In this document: positions 1 to 6,532 of the stretch, in pieces
How the letters are laid out: every line of letters begins with the position of its first letter
Numbering within the stretch: position 1 is the stretch's first letter
DNA from: an uncultured Caldimicrobium sp.
GTDB lineage: Bacteria > Desulfobacterota > Thermodesulfobacteria > Thermodesulfobacteriales > Thermodesulfobacteriaceae
Length of the DNA stretch: 7,820 nt
Direction of reading: 5' to 3'
Assembly: GCA_938091475.1 (NCBI GenBank)
Contig: CALLJI010000163.1
Coordinates: forward strand, 1-7,820
Notes under the pieces: model-generated
Told to the model about the DNA's origin: nothing
What the model saw: the letters and a program-made list of their open reading frames with translations, nothing else
Databases searched by the model: none
Made by a program: the position numbers and the translations under genes

Positions 1-720
1 ATCCCTACTAAGGCAGGTAAAATTGTCTATGAGTATGGGAAACAGATCATACAGCTTTACAAGCAAATGGATAAGGAACTTTGGCCTTACAGGGATGAAG
101 AAGCCGGTTATGTAGAAATTGGTGGTAGTACCATTCCAGGTCAATACATTCTTCCCAAAATTATAAAGTTATTTAAAGAGGAGAATCCGAAGATTAAGGT
201 TTATTTAAAGGTAAGTGACACTCAAGGTATCATTGAAGGGATTTTAGGGGGGATTTATGAATTTGGGGTAGTAGGGGCAAAAATCAAACAAAATGAGCTT
301 TTTTTTGAAGCTTGTTGTGAAGATGAAATTGTAATGATAGCTCCACCTGATTTTCCAGAAGATAAAATATCTTTGGCTCAATTGTACACACTTCCTTTGA
401 TAAAAAGGGAGGAAGGGTCTGGTACTTGGAAAAATGTAGTGCTCTCCTTAGAAAAAGCAGGAATAAATCTTGCTAAATTAAATATAGTGGGAGAAATGGG
501 ATCAACCGAGGCTGTAAAATCTGCAGTAAAAGAAGGTTTAGGCTTATCCTTTGTATCAAAGAGGGCTATAGAATTGGAGGCAGCCTTAAATTTGATAAAA
601 AAAGTAGAAATAGAAAATTTAAAGATTAACCGAAATTTTTACTTAGTATATCTCAAGAATAAAGAGTTTTTTCCATCCAGTCAAAAGCTGCTAAGTTTTT
701 TCAAAAAGCTAATTCTTTAG
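1..720 (+). CDS. LysR-family transcriptional regulator, C-terminal part (5' end outside window)
   Basis: The reading frame is open from base 1 and runs 239 codons to a TAG stop. The Met codon at 67 is therefore internal, not the start. The first residues (IPTKAGKIVYEYGKQII...) match the end of the LysR winged-helix domain and the long linker helix, where LysR proteins usually show a 'LTPAG..l..yA' pattern. The rest is the periplasmic-binding-like effector domain. It opens with a GGSTIPGQYILPKII segment, followed by GILGGIYEFGVVGAK, a REEGSGT loop and GSTEAVKSAVKEGLGLSFVS. These segments are typical of the CysL-like group and of LysR regulators reported beside selenium-metabolism genes; the subgroup assignment is from memory and is inference. 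The protein should bind DNA and an unknown small ligand. It converges on the downstream minus-strand gene, leaving 8 nt between stop codons. The DNA-binding helix-turn-helix and the promoter lie off the window. Confidence 0.9.
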   Translation: MPTKAGKIVYEYGKQIIQLYKQMDKELWPYRDEEAGYVEIGGSTIPGQYILPKIIKLFKEENPKIKVYLKVSDTQGIIEGILGGIYEFGVVGAKIKQNELFFEACCEDEIVMIAPPDFPEDKISLAQLYTLPLIKREEGSGTWKNVVLSLEKAGINLAKLNIVGEMGSTEAVKSAVKEGLGLSFVSKRAIELEAALNLIKKVEIENLKINRNFYLVYLKNKEFFPSSQKLLSFFKKLIL

Positions 721-728
721 TTAATTCT

Positions 729-1541
729 CTAAAAGGGTTTAACCTTTTTAACCACTGGGGTATCTACTTTCTTCTTGATGAGATTATCACCAAATAAGAT
801 ACTTTTTAACCATTTAAAACCAAATTGAAGGAGTTTTAGGTCATCTTCCTTGATTTCCTTCAAAGTTTTTTCATCTACTGCAAAGATATCTAAAAATTTG
901 CTCTCAAATATAAAGAGCCGAAATCTTTCAGGATTAGTTGAAACCATAAAGAAAAGTTCCAAACTTTTTTCTGGCACCTCAATGGGACCTAAGGATTCCT
1001 TTCTCATAATAATTTCTGCCCATTCAAAGATAGGCTCTTCAAGGCCTGGAATACCCTGAGATTCTCTATACTCTTGTACAGTGATCTCAGGACCAGATTC
1101 CAAACCCTGACAAAATCCTTCTTTAACTAAATAATAAAATTCTTCATTTCTTTTTTCATCTCTGTTGCGGAATAGGCCAAAACCCAAAGGATAATACCTA
1201 CAAGCAAGAGGTCTCACTTCATAAACTTCACAACCTCCCTCTCCTAAAAATGGACAGGTCTTTTCCTCATCTTCTCGCATTTTTAATCGCGCAATAGGAA
1301 GCCCTGATTTCGGCAATATAAAAGGTTCTGTATATTGCAGAAGGAATTCGTCCGTAGTTAATCTTAGAAAATCCCTTAGGCGTAAGATATCATAAGGAGT
1401 AAGAGGTAAGAAAAGGTCAGAACAACATAATTTGAAACAGGGAACACCAGGATAGCACTGAAAATTTAATTTGGATTGGGGAGTTAGTCTAATGGGTTCA
1501 ACTATCTTTTCAAAACCCTTAGCTCTATGAATTCCTTCCAT
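729..1541 (-). CDS. YkgJ-family cysteine cluster protein (CxxxCC-type metal-binding domain)
   Basis: The 270-residue protein has the hallmark cysteine layout of the YkgJ/zinc-or-iron-chelating family. Cys29, Cys35, Cys39 and Cys40 lie in CYPGVPCFKLCC. Cys96 (CPFLGEGGC), Cys104, Cys114 (RPLACRYYPLG) and Cys144 follow. The region from about 25 to 150 is the conserved domain, probably ligating a metal ion; the biochemical role of the family is unknown. Residues 160-270 are an extension without recognised motifs that ends in a Lys-rich tail. There is no signal peptide or membrane segment, so it should be cytoplasmic. The ATG start is supported by a strong Shine-Dalgarno (AGAGGTGA at 1548-1555, six bases before the ATG). 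It is separated by 181 nt from the upstream operon and may have its own promoter, but I see no convincing -35/-10 pair. The family call is firm; the function is not known. Confidence 0.9.
   Translation of the reverse strand: MEGIHRAKGFEKIVEPIRLTPQSKLNFQCYPGVPCFKLCCSDLFLPLTPYDILRLRDFLRLTTDEFLLQYTEPFILPKSGLPIARLKMREDEEKTCPFLGEGGCEVYEVRPLACRYYPLGFGLFRNRDEKRNEEFYYLVKEGFCQGLESGPEITVQEYRESQGIPGLEEPIFEWAEIIMRKESLGPIEVPEKSLELFFMVSTNPERFRLFIFESKFLDIFAVDEKTLKEIKEDDLKLLQFGFKWLKSILFGDNLIKKKVDTPVVKKVKPF
731..749. terminator. Possible AT-rich bidirectional terminator hairpin between convergent genes
   Basis: AAAAGG at 731-736 can pair with CCTTTT at 743-748 around a GTTTAA loop. An alternative register pairs GGTT with AACC. 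The inverted repeat sits just past the LysR stop and inside the last codons of the convergent cysteine-cluster gene, so it could end transcription from either side. The stem is short and mostly A-T, with its T run inside the stem, so this is a weak candidate. Confidence 0.3.
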
Positions 1542-1619
1542 AAATATTCACCTCTTTATAAAGGAATATTTCAAATTTAACACCCTTTTAGCGATTTGAA
1601 AAGGGAAGTTTAAGTTTTT

Positions 1620-1643
1620 GTAGGGGCGATTCAAAAATCGGCC
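1620..1643. repeat. 24-nt GTAG-headed imperfect palindrome, copy A
   Basis: The element begins GTAGGGGCGATT. CGATT (1627-1631 region) pairs with AATCG (1636-1640) around a short A-rich loop, and GG/CC pairs extend the stem past one mismatch. GTAGGGGCGATT-type sequences recall short dispersed palindromic repeats seen in many bacterial genomes; that comparison is from memory. It lies in the spacer upstream of the cysteine-cluster gene, much more GC-rich than its surroundings. Confidence 0.45.
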
Positions 1644-1662
1644 AAAAAAGATTTTTAAAAAT

Positions 1663-1686
1663 GTAGTGGCTTCGCACAGTCGTGCC
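1663..1686. repeat. 24-nt GTAG-headed imperfect palindrome, copy B
   Basis: This stretch has the same length, head (GTAGTGGC) and tail (GCC) as the element 43 nt upstream, with a different interior. GCAC at 1674-1677 pairs with GTGC at 1682-1685 around a four-base loop. It contains the 9-mer TGGCTTCGC (1667-1675), which recurs on the minus strand inside ispE (6933-6941). On the minus strand it lies about 40 nt past the stop of the lipid-kinase-like gene, so the hairpin could also help end that operon's transcript, though no good T run follows directly. Confidence 0.4.
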
Positions 1687-1722
1687 TAAAGAGTTATATA
1701 TTGTATTTAACCATTAGGGTTT

Positions 1723-2277
1723 TTAGAGGATTTTTAAATAAAGAGCTCCAGAAAGGGGTACCCAAAGATTGTCCCTTTCTGTAAGAAATTCTATAAGGCT
1801 CAAAACTAAACTGAGAAGGAATAATTTGAAGAGCGAAGTCTTTAAATAGAAAATGCCTATGAAAAAAGAGGAAAGAAGAAAAATAAGAGCTCCTAAGAGA
1901 GATTTTTTAAACTTGAAAAAGGGTTTTCCATAAAGGCTTCCCAAAATCCCTGCTAAAGGATCTGAAATACCTAAGATAAGAATCAAAAATTCTAATTCCC
2001 TGTTAGAAACAAGGAGAGAAGCTGAGAAAATCCCTAATATAAAAAAAGAGGCATCACTCAGGTGTTTTTTTTCTCGCTCTTTTAGGAGAGAAAACCAAAG
2101 GTTTTTAAAAGGTAAACTTTGAGGAAATTTTAATCTTAAGAACTCCCAAAGAAGGATTGATACCAAAAAGAAAGCTAAAAGACATAGAAAGGCATTTTCT
2201 TTTAAAACCTTAGAGAGAAAAAAAAGGCAGAGTGCACAAAGGAAATGAAAAATTTTTCTTTTCCAATTTATTCCCAT
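1723..2277 (-). CDS. Dolichol/phytol kinase-like membrane protein (CTP-dependent lipid-alcohol kinase family)
   Basis: This 184-residue polytopic membrane protein has the motif order of the SEC59/VTE5 kinase and CDP-alcohol-type family. An N-terminal RKIFHF (residues 7-12) comes first, then EFLRLKFP (45-52) and [17 protein letters not shown] (66-82). [16 protein letters not shown] (103-118) is the likely nucleotide/Mg site, followed by [12 protein letters not shown] (124-135). A C-terminal E....[13 protein letters not shown] (163-181) completes the set. Family members phosphorylate dolichol, phytol or related prenols with CTP. The substrate here is unknown; undecaprenol or a salvage prenol is a guess. 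About six hydrophobic stretches imply an inner-membrane location. The length is at the short end for the family. Its ATG overlaps the guaA stop by 10 nt (ATGGGAATAA) and no Shine-Dalgarno precedes it, so translation probably depends on ribosomes finishing guaA. It is the last gene of the operon. Confidence 0.75.
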   Translation of the reverse strand: MGINWKRKIFHFLCALCLFFLSKVLKENAFLCLLAFFLVSILLWEFLRLKFPQSLPFKNLWFSLLKEREKKHLSDASFFILGIFSASLLVSNRELEFLILILGISDPLAGILGSLYGKPFFKFKKSLLGALIFLLSSFFIGIFYLKTSLFKLFLLSLVLSLIEFLTERDNLWVPLSGALYLKIL

Positions 2278-3815
2278 TCAATTGTAGCTGGTGGTTTTGA
2301 AGAAATATCATAAACTACGCGATTTACTCCTTTGACCTCATTGATAATGCGATTAGCCAGTTTTGCCAAAAGGTCATAGGGGAGCCTAACCCAATCTGCA
2401 GTCATAGCATCTTGACTTTCCACAACTCTTATAGCTATCACATATTCGTAAGTCCGTGCATCCCCCATTACACCAACGGTTTTGATAGGAAGAAGCACGG
2501 CAAAACTTTGCCAGACCTTATAATACCATTCAGAATTTAGCATTTCCTCCTGCACAATGGCGTCTGCTTCGCGAAGAATGTTAAGCTTTTCTTCCGTAAT
2601 TTCTCCTATAATTCTTACGGCTAAACCAGGACCTGGGAAAGGTTGTCTCCAAATTATTTTCTTAGGAAGACCGAGAAGCTCAGCGATTTTTCTTACCTCA
2701 TCTTTAAATAATTCTCTTAAAGGTTCTATGAGTTTAAGTTGCATTTTTTCTGGTAACCCTCCTACATTATGATGGCTTTTAATTCTGGCTGAAGGTCCTC
2801 TGAAAGAGCAAGATTCAATTACATCAGGATAGAGGGTTCCCTGGGCTAAATACTTTATTCCTTCTTCTTTCTCAGCTTCTTTCTCAAAAACCTCAATAAA
2901 GGTTTCCCCAATTATTCGTCTCTTGACTTCTGGGTCTGTAATACCCTTTAGCCTTTCTAAAAAAAGAGAACTGGCATCAACATACCTCACGGTGAGTCCA
3001 AGATTTTTCATTAGACCTAAAACTTCTTCTGCCTCTCCCTTTCTTAAAAGTCCATTATTTACAAAAATGGGAATTAATCTCTCTCCAATTGCTTTATGCA
3101 CTAAAAGCGCCGTAACCGTAGAATCAATTCCACCTGAAAGAGCACAAATTACTTTTTCCTTCTCCTTTACCTTGTTTTTTATGGTCTGTACAGCCATCTC
3201 TATGAAGGAGGGCATATTCCAAGAGCTGGTACACTTACAAATTTCAAACACAAAGTTCTTAAGCAAGGTCATACCAATTTCAGTATGCACCACTTCAGGA
3301 TGAAATTGTACTCCAAAGAGAGGCCTTTCAAGATGCATAAAGGCTGCATAGGGCGAATTTTCAGTCTTTGCAATAGAAACAAAATCTATGGGAAGGGCTT
3401 CTACTCGATCACTATGGCTCATCCACACCTGATAGAATTTTTCTGGAGAGAGCCCCTTAAAGAGTGGATTATCCCTTAGAATTTGAATCTGTGCTTGTCC
3501 AAATTCCCTTTTTAGGCTCCTTTCTACTCTACCTCCAAGGAGGTGTGCCATAAGTTGAGCACCATAACAAATTCCTAAAATAGGGATGCCTAAATTGAAA
3601 ATCTCTAAGGCAATTTTAGGTGCATCTTCATCATATACACTGGAAGGTCCCCCAGAAAGAATAATCCCCTTAGGATGGAACTCTAAAATTTCCTTCAAAT
3701 GGGTAAAGCAGGCTTTAATTTCACTATAGACAGATAACTCACGAATCCTTCTTGCAATAAGTTGGGTGGTCTGTGAACCAAAATCAATTACAAGAATTTT
3801 TTCCTTCTCATTCAT
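2268..3815 (-). CDS. guaA: GMP synthase (glutamine-hydrolysing)
   Basis: GuaA converts XMP, glutamine and ATP to GMP, the last step of guanine nucleotide synthesis, in the cytoplasm. The 515 residues match the usual length. The class I amidotransferase domain spans about 5-195, with [12 protein letters not shown] (55-66), nucleophile Cys83 in GICYGAQLM, and the His172/Glu174 pair in VQFHPEV. The ATP-pyrophosphatase domain follows, with P-loop SGGIDS (227-232), [11 protein letters not shown] (251-261), [14 protein letters not shown] (322-335) and SHHNVGGLP (347-355). The C-terminal dimerisation/XMP-binding domain has [13 protein letters not shown] (390-402), [12 protein letters not shown] (447-458) and the expected terminus KPPATIEWE. 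All catalytic motifs are intact. The ATG shares its A with the upstream TAA stop (TAATG). It is preceded by AGGAGGAG (3825-3832) inside the previous gene, so the two are coupled. No guaB lies next to it in the window. Confidence 0.98.
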   Translation of the reverse strand: MNEKEKILVIDFGSQTTQLIARRIRELSVYSEIKACFTHLKEILEFHPKGIILSGGPSSVYDEDAPKIALEIFNLGIPILGICYGAQLMAHLLGGRVERSLKREFGQAQIQILRDNPLFKGLSPEKFYQVWMSHSDRVEALPIDFVSIAKTENSPYAAFMHLERPLFGVQFHPEVVHTEIGMTLLKNFVFEICKCTSSWNMPSFIEMAVQTIKNKVKEKEKVICALSGGIDSTVTALLVHKAIGERLIPIFVNNGLLRKGEAEEVLGLMKNLGLTVRYVDASSLFLERLKGITDPEVKRRIIGETFIEVFEKEAEKEEGIKYLAQGTLYPDVIESCSFRGPSARIKSHHNVGGLPEKMQLKLIEPLRELFKDEVRKIAELLGLPKKIIWRQPFPGPGLAVRIIGEITEEKLNILREADAIVQEEMLNSEWYYKVWQSFAVLLPIKTVGVMGDARTYEYVIAIRVVESQDAMTADWVRLPYDLLAKLANRIINEVKGVNRVVYDISSKPPATIEWE

Positions 3816-4282
3816 TAGCGCTTGCTCCTCCTAAATAGAATGAGACTAAACATTAATAACAAGATCAAACCTCCTACTAAGGCCATTTCAATAAGAAAAT
3901 ATTTCATTCTCTCTGGTGTAAATACGGTGGGATGTGAAATTTCAAAGGATAAAATCAAAAGTCTTCTTACTAAAGCTGTTATTGCAACTAAGATAAAGGG
4001 CTCAACACATTTTACAGCACTCTCCTCCAAAATAGCTACCATAACGGTATAAAAAATTTCAAGAAAAATGAGAGAAATTAAGATTTTATCTAAAAATTTA
4101 ATAGCACCTTCAGAAAAGGTAGCACTTCTGTAAATATCCATAAGAATAGTAAAACCATCTATCATTACGATAACGAAACCAATAATGAGTCCAAGAGCCA
4201 CTAAATAATATAAATATTCTTCTATTTGCGTAAGAAGTTCTCTTATTTTTAATCTTCTCTCTTTTGAGCTGTTTTCAGCCAC
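3815..4282 (-). CDS. PsiE-family (phosphate-starvation-inducible E-like) four-helix membrane protein
   Basis: The 155-residue protein has a short charged N-terminus and four predicted membrane helices at about 24-46, 64-85, 94-112 and 128-150, ending in a basic RRSKR tail. The central block [24 protein letters not shown]...[22 protein letters not shown] carries the pattern of the PsiE/DUF family (helix, E-x-x-Y-T, then 'EPF...vg..a.iRr.l'). E. coli PsiE is induced by phosphate starvation, but its molecular function is unknown and I do not infer one here. The start is GTG at 4280-4282, chosen because AAGGAGA (4289-4295) sits six bases upstream and overlaps the pth stop codon. Its stop overlaps the guaA ATG by one base. 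Sitting between pth and guaA, it is certainly co-transcribed with them. Confidence 0.75.
   Translation of the reverse strand: MAENSSKERRLKIRELLTQIEEYLYYLVALGLIIGFVIVMIDGFTILMDIYRSATFSEGAIKFLDKILISLIFLEIFYTVMVAILEESAVKCVEPFILVAITALVRRLLILSFEISHPTVFTPERMKYFLIEMALVGGLILLLMFSLILFRRSKR
3825..3832 (-). promoter_or_regulatory. Strong guaA Shine-Dalgarno embedded in the upstream coding region
   Basis: AGGAGGAG lies nine bases before the guaA ATG. It simultaneously encodes Arg-Arg-Ser near the C-terminus (RRSKR) of the PsiE-family protein. It supports the ATG at 3815 as the guaA start. Confidence 0.8.
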
Positions 4283-4288
4283 TTCTTC

Positions 4289-4295
4289 TCTCCTT
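4289..4295 (-). promoter_or_regulatory. Shine-Dalgarno of the PsiE-family gene overlapping the pth stop
   Basis: AAGGAGA overlaps the pth TAA (4294-4296), reading TAAGGAGA, and is followed by a six-base spacer and the GTG start. The arrangement decides the GTG start and implies termination-coupled initiation. Confidence 0.7.
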
Positions 4296-4845
4296 AGGAA
4301 TTTACTTTAGTCATAGTTTTTAAAAGGCCAAGGTAGAGAATATCCTCTAAGACTAAAGAAGCTTTTTCTAAAATTTCTTGAACAATTTGCCATTCCTTTT
4401 CATTAAAAGTAGAGAGAACATAATCTTTTGCTAAACCTTTTTCTGGTTTCCCAATGCCTAATTTTAAACGTGGGAAATCACTACTTTGCAGGTTTTCAAT
4501 AATTGAGAGGACACCTTTATGCCCTCCTGCACCACCTTTAGGTAAAAGCTTCATTTTCCCTAAGGGTAAATCTAAATCATCATATATAACTAATAAATTT
4601 TGAGGTAATTCCCCATATCTTTGCATTACCTTTTTTACTGCTCTTCCAGAGAGATTCATAAAGGTTAAAGGCCTCACTAATAAAGCTTTGTCCCGATATT
4701 TAGCAATTTCGCTTTCTAAGGAAGAGTCAAACTTAAAGGTTAAGTTATGTTTTTTAGCAAAGTGGGAAAGTACCAAGAATCCAAAATTATGTCGTGTTTT
4801 TTCGTATTCTTTGCCTGGATTACCTAATCCACAATAGATCCACAA
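4294..4845 (-). CDS. pth: Peptidyl-tRNA hydrolase
   Basis: Pth frees tRNA from peptidyl-tRNA that drops off ribosomes. The 183-residue protein has all family signatures: GLGNPGKEYEKTRHNFG (6-22) with Asn9 and catalytic His19, and RPLTFMNLSG (58-67) with the substrate-binding Asn64. VIYDDLDLPLGK (86-97) with Asp90 follows, then GGAGGHKG (104-111) with His109, and LKLGIGKP (127-134). The start is a TTG codon (4843-4845). It places the GLGNPG motif at the usual distance from the N-terminus and is preceded by GGGAG overlapping the rplY stop. No ATG or GTG gives a better fit, and the frame upstream offers only non-standard starts. It follows rplY after 14 nt, a frequent bacterial pairing, and leads into the PsiE-family gene after 11 nt. 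Confidence 0.97.
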   Translation of the reverse strand: MWIYCGLGNPGKEYEKTRHNFGFLVLSHFAKKHNLTFKFDSSLESEIAKYRDKALLVRPLTFMNLSGRAVKKVMQRYGELPQNLLVIYDDLDLPLGKMKLLPKGGAGGHKGVLSIIENLQSSDFPRLKLGIGKPEKGLAKDYVLSTFNEKEWQIVQEILEKASLVLEDILYLGLLKTMTKVNS

Positions 4846-4855
4846 ATCTTTAATA

Positions 4856-4860
4856 CTCCC
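4856..4860 (-). promoter_or_regulatory. Shine-Dalgarno of pth overlapping the rplY stop
   Basis: GGGAG shares a G with the rplY TAG stop (4860-4862), reading TAGGGAG. It lies ten bases before the TTG start of pth. The long spacer and TTG codon suggest modest initiation that is helped by ribosomes finishing rplY. Confidence 0.6.
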
Positions 4861-5456
4861 TATGAAGTGCTCTCCTCAGTGCTCTCTTCTGGAGTGGTTT
4901 CTGCTACCAAAGTTGCTATAGTCTCATCAGGATTGTCTTTAATTTTAACACCCTCAGGGGCTTTAATATCTCTGACATGTAAGCTATCTCCTATGTCAAG
5001 CCCACTTATATCTATAACAATTTTATCAGGTAAATCCGAAGGTAAACATTCTATAGTGAGTTCATGGAGCATTATTTCTAAAATACCACCTTTGGTAGTG
5101 CCGATAGGTTTCCCTACGAACTCAAGAGGCACTTCCACTTCAATAGGTTTACCCTCCTCTACAGATTGAAAATCCAGATGTATAAAACGATCTGTAACGG
5201 GATCTCTTTGAAGATCCTTGAGAATAGCTTGTTTCTTTAGGTCTTCCCCATTAGTAAAATCTAAGGTAAAAATCACCGTTTCTCCTTTAATTTTTTTATA
5301 AACCTTTTCAAATTCTGAATATTTTACAGAGATAGGGAGAGGATCTATACCCTTTCCGTAAAGTATAGCTGGGATGAGCCCCTTTTTTCTTAATTTTTTA
5401 GAGATTTCTTTTCCCTTACCCTCTCTTTTTACTACAGGTAATAGCACTTGCTTCAT
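4860..5456 (-). CDS. rplY: 50S ribosomal protein L25 (Ctc/TL5 long form)
   Basis: L25 binds 5S rRNA in the large ribosomal subunit. The 198-residue protein is the two-domain Ctc/TL5 type. The N-terminal 5S-binding domain (about 3-93) contains GKEISKKLRKKGLIPAILYGKG and HLDFQSVEEGKPIEVEVP. The C-terminal beta domain (about 94-185) contains EFVGKPIGTTKGGILEIMLHELTIECLPSDLPDKIVIDISGL, split here by family pattern rather than a boundary I can measure. A Thr/Glu/Ser-rich acidic tail ends the protein, as in many homologues. The ATG is set by GGGAGGGA (5461-5468) six bases upstream. An extended -10 promoter about 50 bases upstream probably starts this transcription unit, with pth, the PsiE-family gene, guaA and the kinase-like gene downstream. 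Confidence 0.96.
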   Translation of the reverse strand: MKQVLLPVVKREGKGKEISKKLRKKGLIPAILYGKGIDPLPISVKYSEFEKVYKKIKGETVIFTLDFTNGEDLKKQAILKDLQRDPVTDRFIHLDFQSVEEGKPIEVEVPLEFVGKPIGTTKGGILEIMLHELTIECLPSDLPDKIVIDISGLDIGDSLHVRDIKAPEGVKIKDNPDETIATLVAETTPEESTEESTS

Positions 5457-5506
5457 TTTATCCCTCCCGAAGAAAATTTTTAGCTAAAGCGAACAGAAGT
5501 GGATCT

Positions 5507-5515
5507 ATTATATCA
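5507..5515 (-). promoter_or_regulatory. Extended -10 promoter upstream of rplY
   Basis: On the minus strand this reads TGATATAAT, a perfect TATAAT hexamer with the TGn extension. It is preceded by a very AT-rich stretch (ATTTTTTAATTAATA). No good -35 is seen 16-18 bases upstream, which is typical of extended -10 sigma-70 promoters. Transcription would start near 5500, giving a leader of about 44 nt before the rplY ATG. Confidence 0.6.
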
Positions 5516-5539
5516 TATTAATTAAAAAATTTTAGTAGC

Positions 5540-5557
5540 CTCACTTCGATGTGTGAG
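5540..5557 (-). terminator. Possible weak terminator hairpin after prs
   Basis: CTCAC and GTGAG form a five-base stem around an eight-base loop just after the prs stop codon. The nearest T run (5524-5529) begins about ten bases beyond the stem, so as an intrinsic terminator it is poor. On the plus strand the stretch begins GTAG at 5535, like the palindromes at 1620 and 1663, and could be a distant copy of the same element. Confidence 0.3.
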
Positions 5558-5566
5558 TTCAACCCT

Positions 5567-6514
5567 TTATATAAAAAGAGAGCTTATGGAATCATCAGTA
5601 TGAATTCTCCTTATAGCTTCTCCTAAAAGCTCTGCCACACTTAAGACCTTAATTTTATCAAGGGCTTTGGCTTCCTCTCTCAGAGGGATAGTATCACTTA
5701 CAATGAGAGATTTTAAGGGTGAATTAGCAATTCTTTCCACAGCTTTACCAGAGAGCACAGGATGAGTGGCAACAGCATAAACCTCTAAAGCTCCTCTATC
5801 CAATATGGCTTCAGCTGCTTTGCAAATCGTGCCTGCTGTATCAACCATATCATCCACAATTATAGCAATCTTATCTTTCACATCTCCTATAATATTCATT
5901 ACTTCACTTTCATTTGGTCTTGGTCTTCTTTTATCAACCATAGCAAAGGTGGAATCAAGTCTTTTAGCGTACTCTCTTGCCCGTTCTACTCCTCCTGCAT
6001 CAGGAGAGACAATTATTAAATCTTTATCTGCGAAGTTTTCTTTTATATATTTGAGAAACACTGGCATAGCATAGAGATGGTCTACAGGAATATCAAAGAA
6101 GCCTTGAATTTGTCCTGCATGGAGATCCATAGTTAAAACTCTTCGTGCTCCTGCCACTACAATGAGATTAGCCACCAGTTTGGCTGAAATAGGAGTTCTT
6201 GGGGCGGTTTTTCTATCTTGTCTCGCATATCCATAATAGGGAATAACTGCAGTAATTCTCCTGGCTGAAGCCCTTCTTGCTGCATCAATCATAATGAGAA
6301 GCTCCATTAAATTTTCATTAACAGGAGAACAGGTAGGTTGGACAATAAAAACATCTGCTCCCCTTACATTTTCTTCAATCTCTACAAAGAGTTCTCCATC
6401 GCTAAATCGTTTAAGAGTGCTTTTACCCAAAGGAATGGCCAAATATTTACAGATGTTTTTAGCAAGCTCGGGATTAGCAGAACCAGAGAATACCTTTATG
6501 GGATTAGCAAACAT
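5567..6514 (-). CDS. prs: Ribose-phosphate pyrophosphokinase (PRPP synthase)
   Basis: Prs makes PRPP from ribose 5-phosphate and ATP, feeding purine, pyrimidine, histidine, tryptophan and NAD synthesis. The 315 residues match the class I family. [17 protein letters not shown] (36-52) carries the conserved N-terminal block, and [10 protein letters not shown] (93-102) the ATP-binding region. [19 protein letters not shown] (129-147) follows with the metal-binding His132. KRRPRPNE (195-202) is the catalytic flexible loop, and DDMVDTAGT (221-229) is the PRPP/ribose-5-phosphate loop. All are intact. The ATG is preceded by AGGAGG (6525-6530) after a ten-base spacer. It starts 18 nt after ispE, a common bacterial order, so the two are co-transcribed. 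The product supplies the pathway that guaA, four genes downstream, completes. Confidence 0.98.
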   Translation of the reverse strand: MFANPIKVFSGSANPELAKNICKYLAIPLGKSTLKRFSDGELFVEIEENVRGADVFIVQPTCSPVNENLMELLIMIDAARRASARRITAVIPYYGYARQDRKTAPRTPISAKLVANLIVVAGARRVLTMDLHAGQIQGFFDIPVDHLYAMPVFLKYIKENFADKDLIIVSPDAGGVERAREYAKRLDSTFAMVDKRRPRPNESEVMNIIGDVKDKIAIIVDDMVDTAGTICKAAEAILDRGALEVYAVATHPVLSGKAVERIANSPLKSLIVSDTIPLREEAKALDKIKVLSVAELLGEAIRRIHTDDSISSLFI

Positions 6515-6532
6515 TTTAAGTAAGCCTCCTTT

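Larger units (their letters stand above)
1542..1722. other. 181-nt intergenic spacer with palindromic elements
   Basis: The spacer lies between the operon end (kinase-like gene, stop 1723) and the start of the cysteine-cluster gene. It holds the two 24-nt palindromes at 1620-1643 and 1663-1686 and the ribosome-binding site at 1548-1555. A further GCGATTTG near 1590 resembles the head of copy A. I see no tRNA, no convincing terminator with a T run and no confident promoter here. A weak TTGAAT/TAAACT pair (16-nt spacing) on the minus strand within copy A is the best promoter guess for the cysteine-cluster gene. Confidence 0.5.

Noticed and set aside
1556..1584. TTGAAA and TATAAA boxes just upstream of the cysteine-cluster gene (minus strand)
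   Set aside because: The boxes are only 8 nt apart and the TATAAA abuts the ribosome-binding site, so they cannot form a normal promoter with a leader.
2567..2576. Perfect 10-bp palindrome CTTCGCGAAG in guaA, resembling the ispE and spacer repeats
   Set aside because: It is fully explained by the codons for the Leu-Arg-Glu-Ala segment of GuaA (LREADAI), which looks like normal family sequence, and shows no insertion or length change.
2923..3303. 126-codon open frame on the plus strand
   Set aside because: It is antisense to guaA, whose motifs are intact, has no ribosome-binding site or family resemblance, and is a shadow frame.
4867..5169. 100-codon open frame on the plus strand
   Set aside because: It lies antisense to the C-terminal domain of L25. 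Its Ser-rich, low-complexity protein is what an antisense shadow gives.
5457..5566. L25 autoregulatory leader or riboswitch in the prs-rplY gap
   Set aside because: The expected leader is only about 44 nt, A/T-rich and without a convincing conserved fold.
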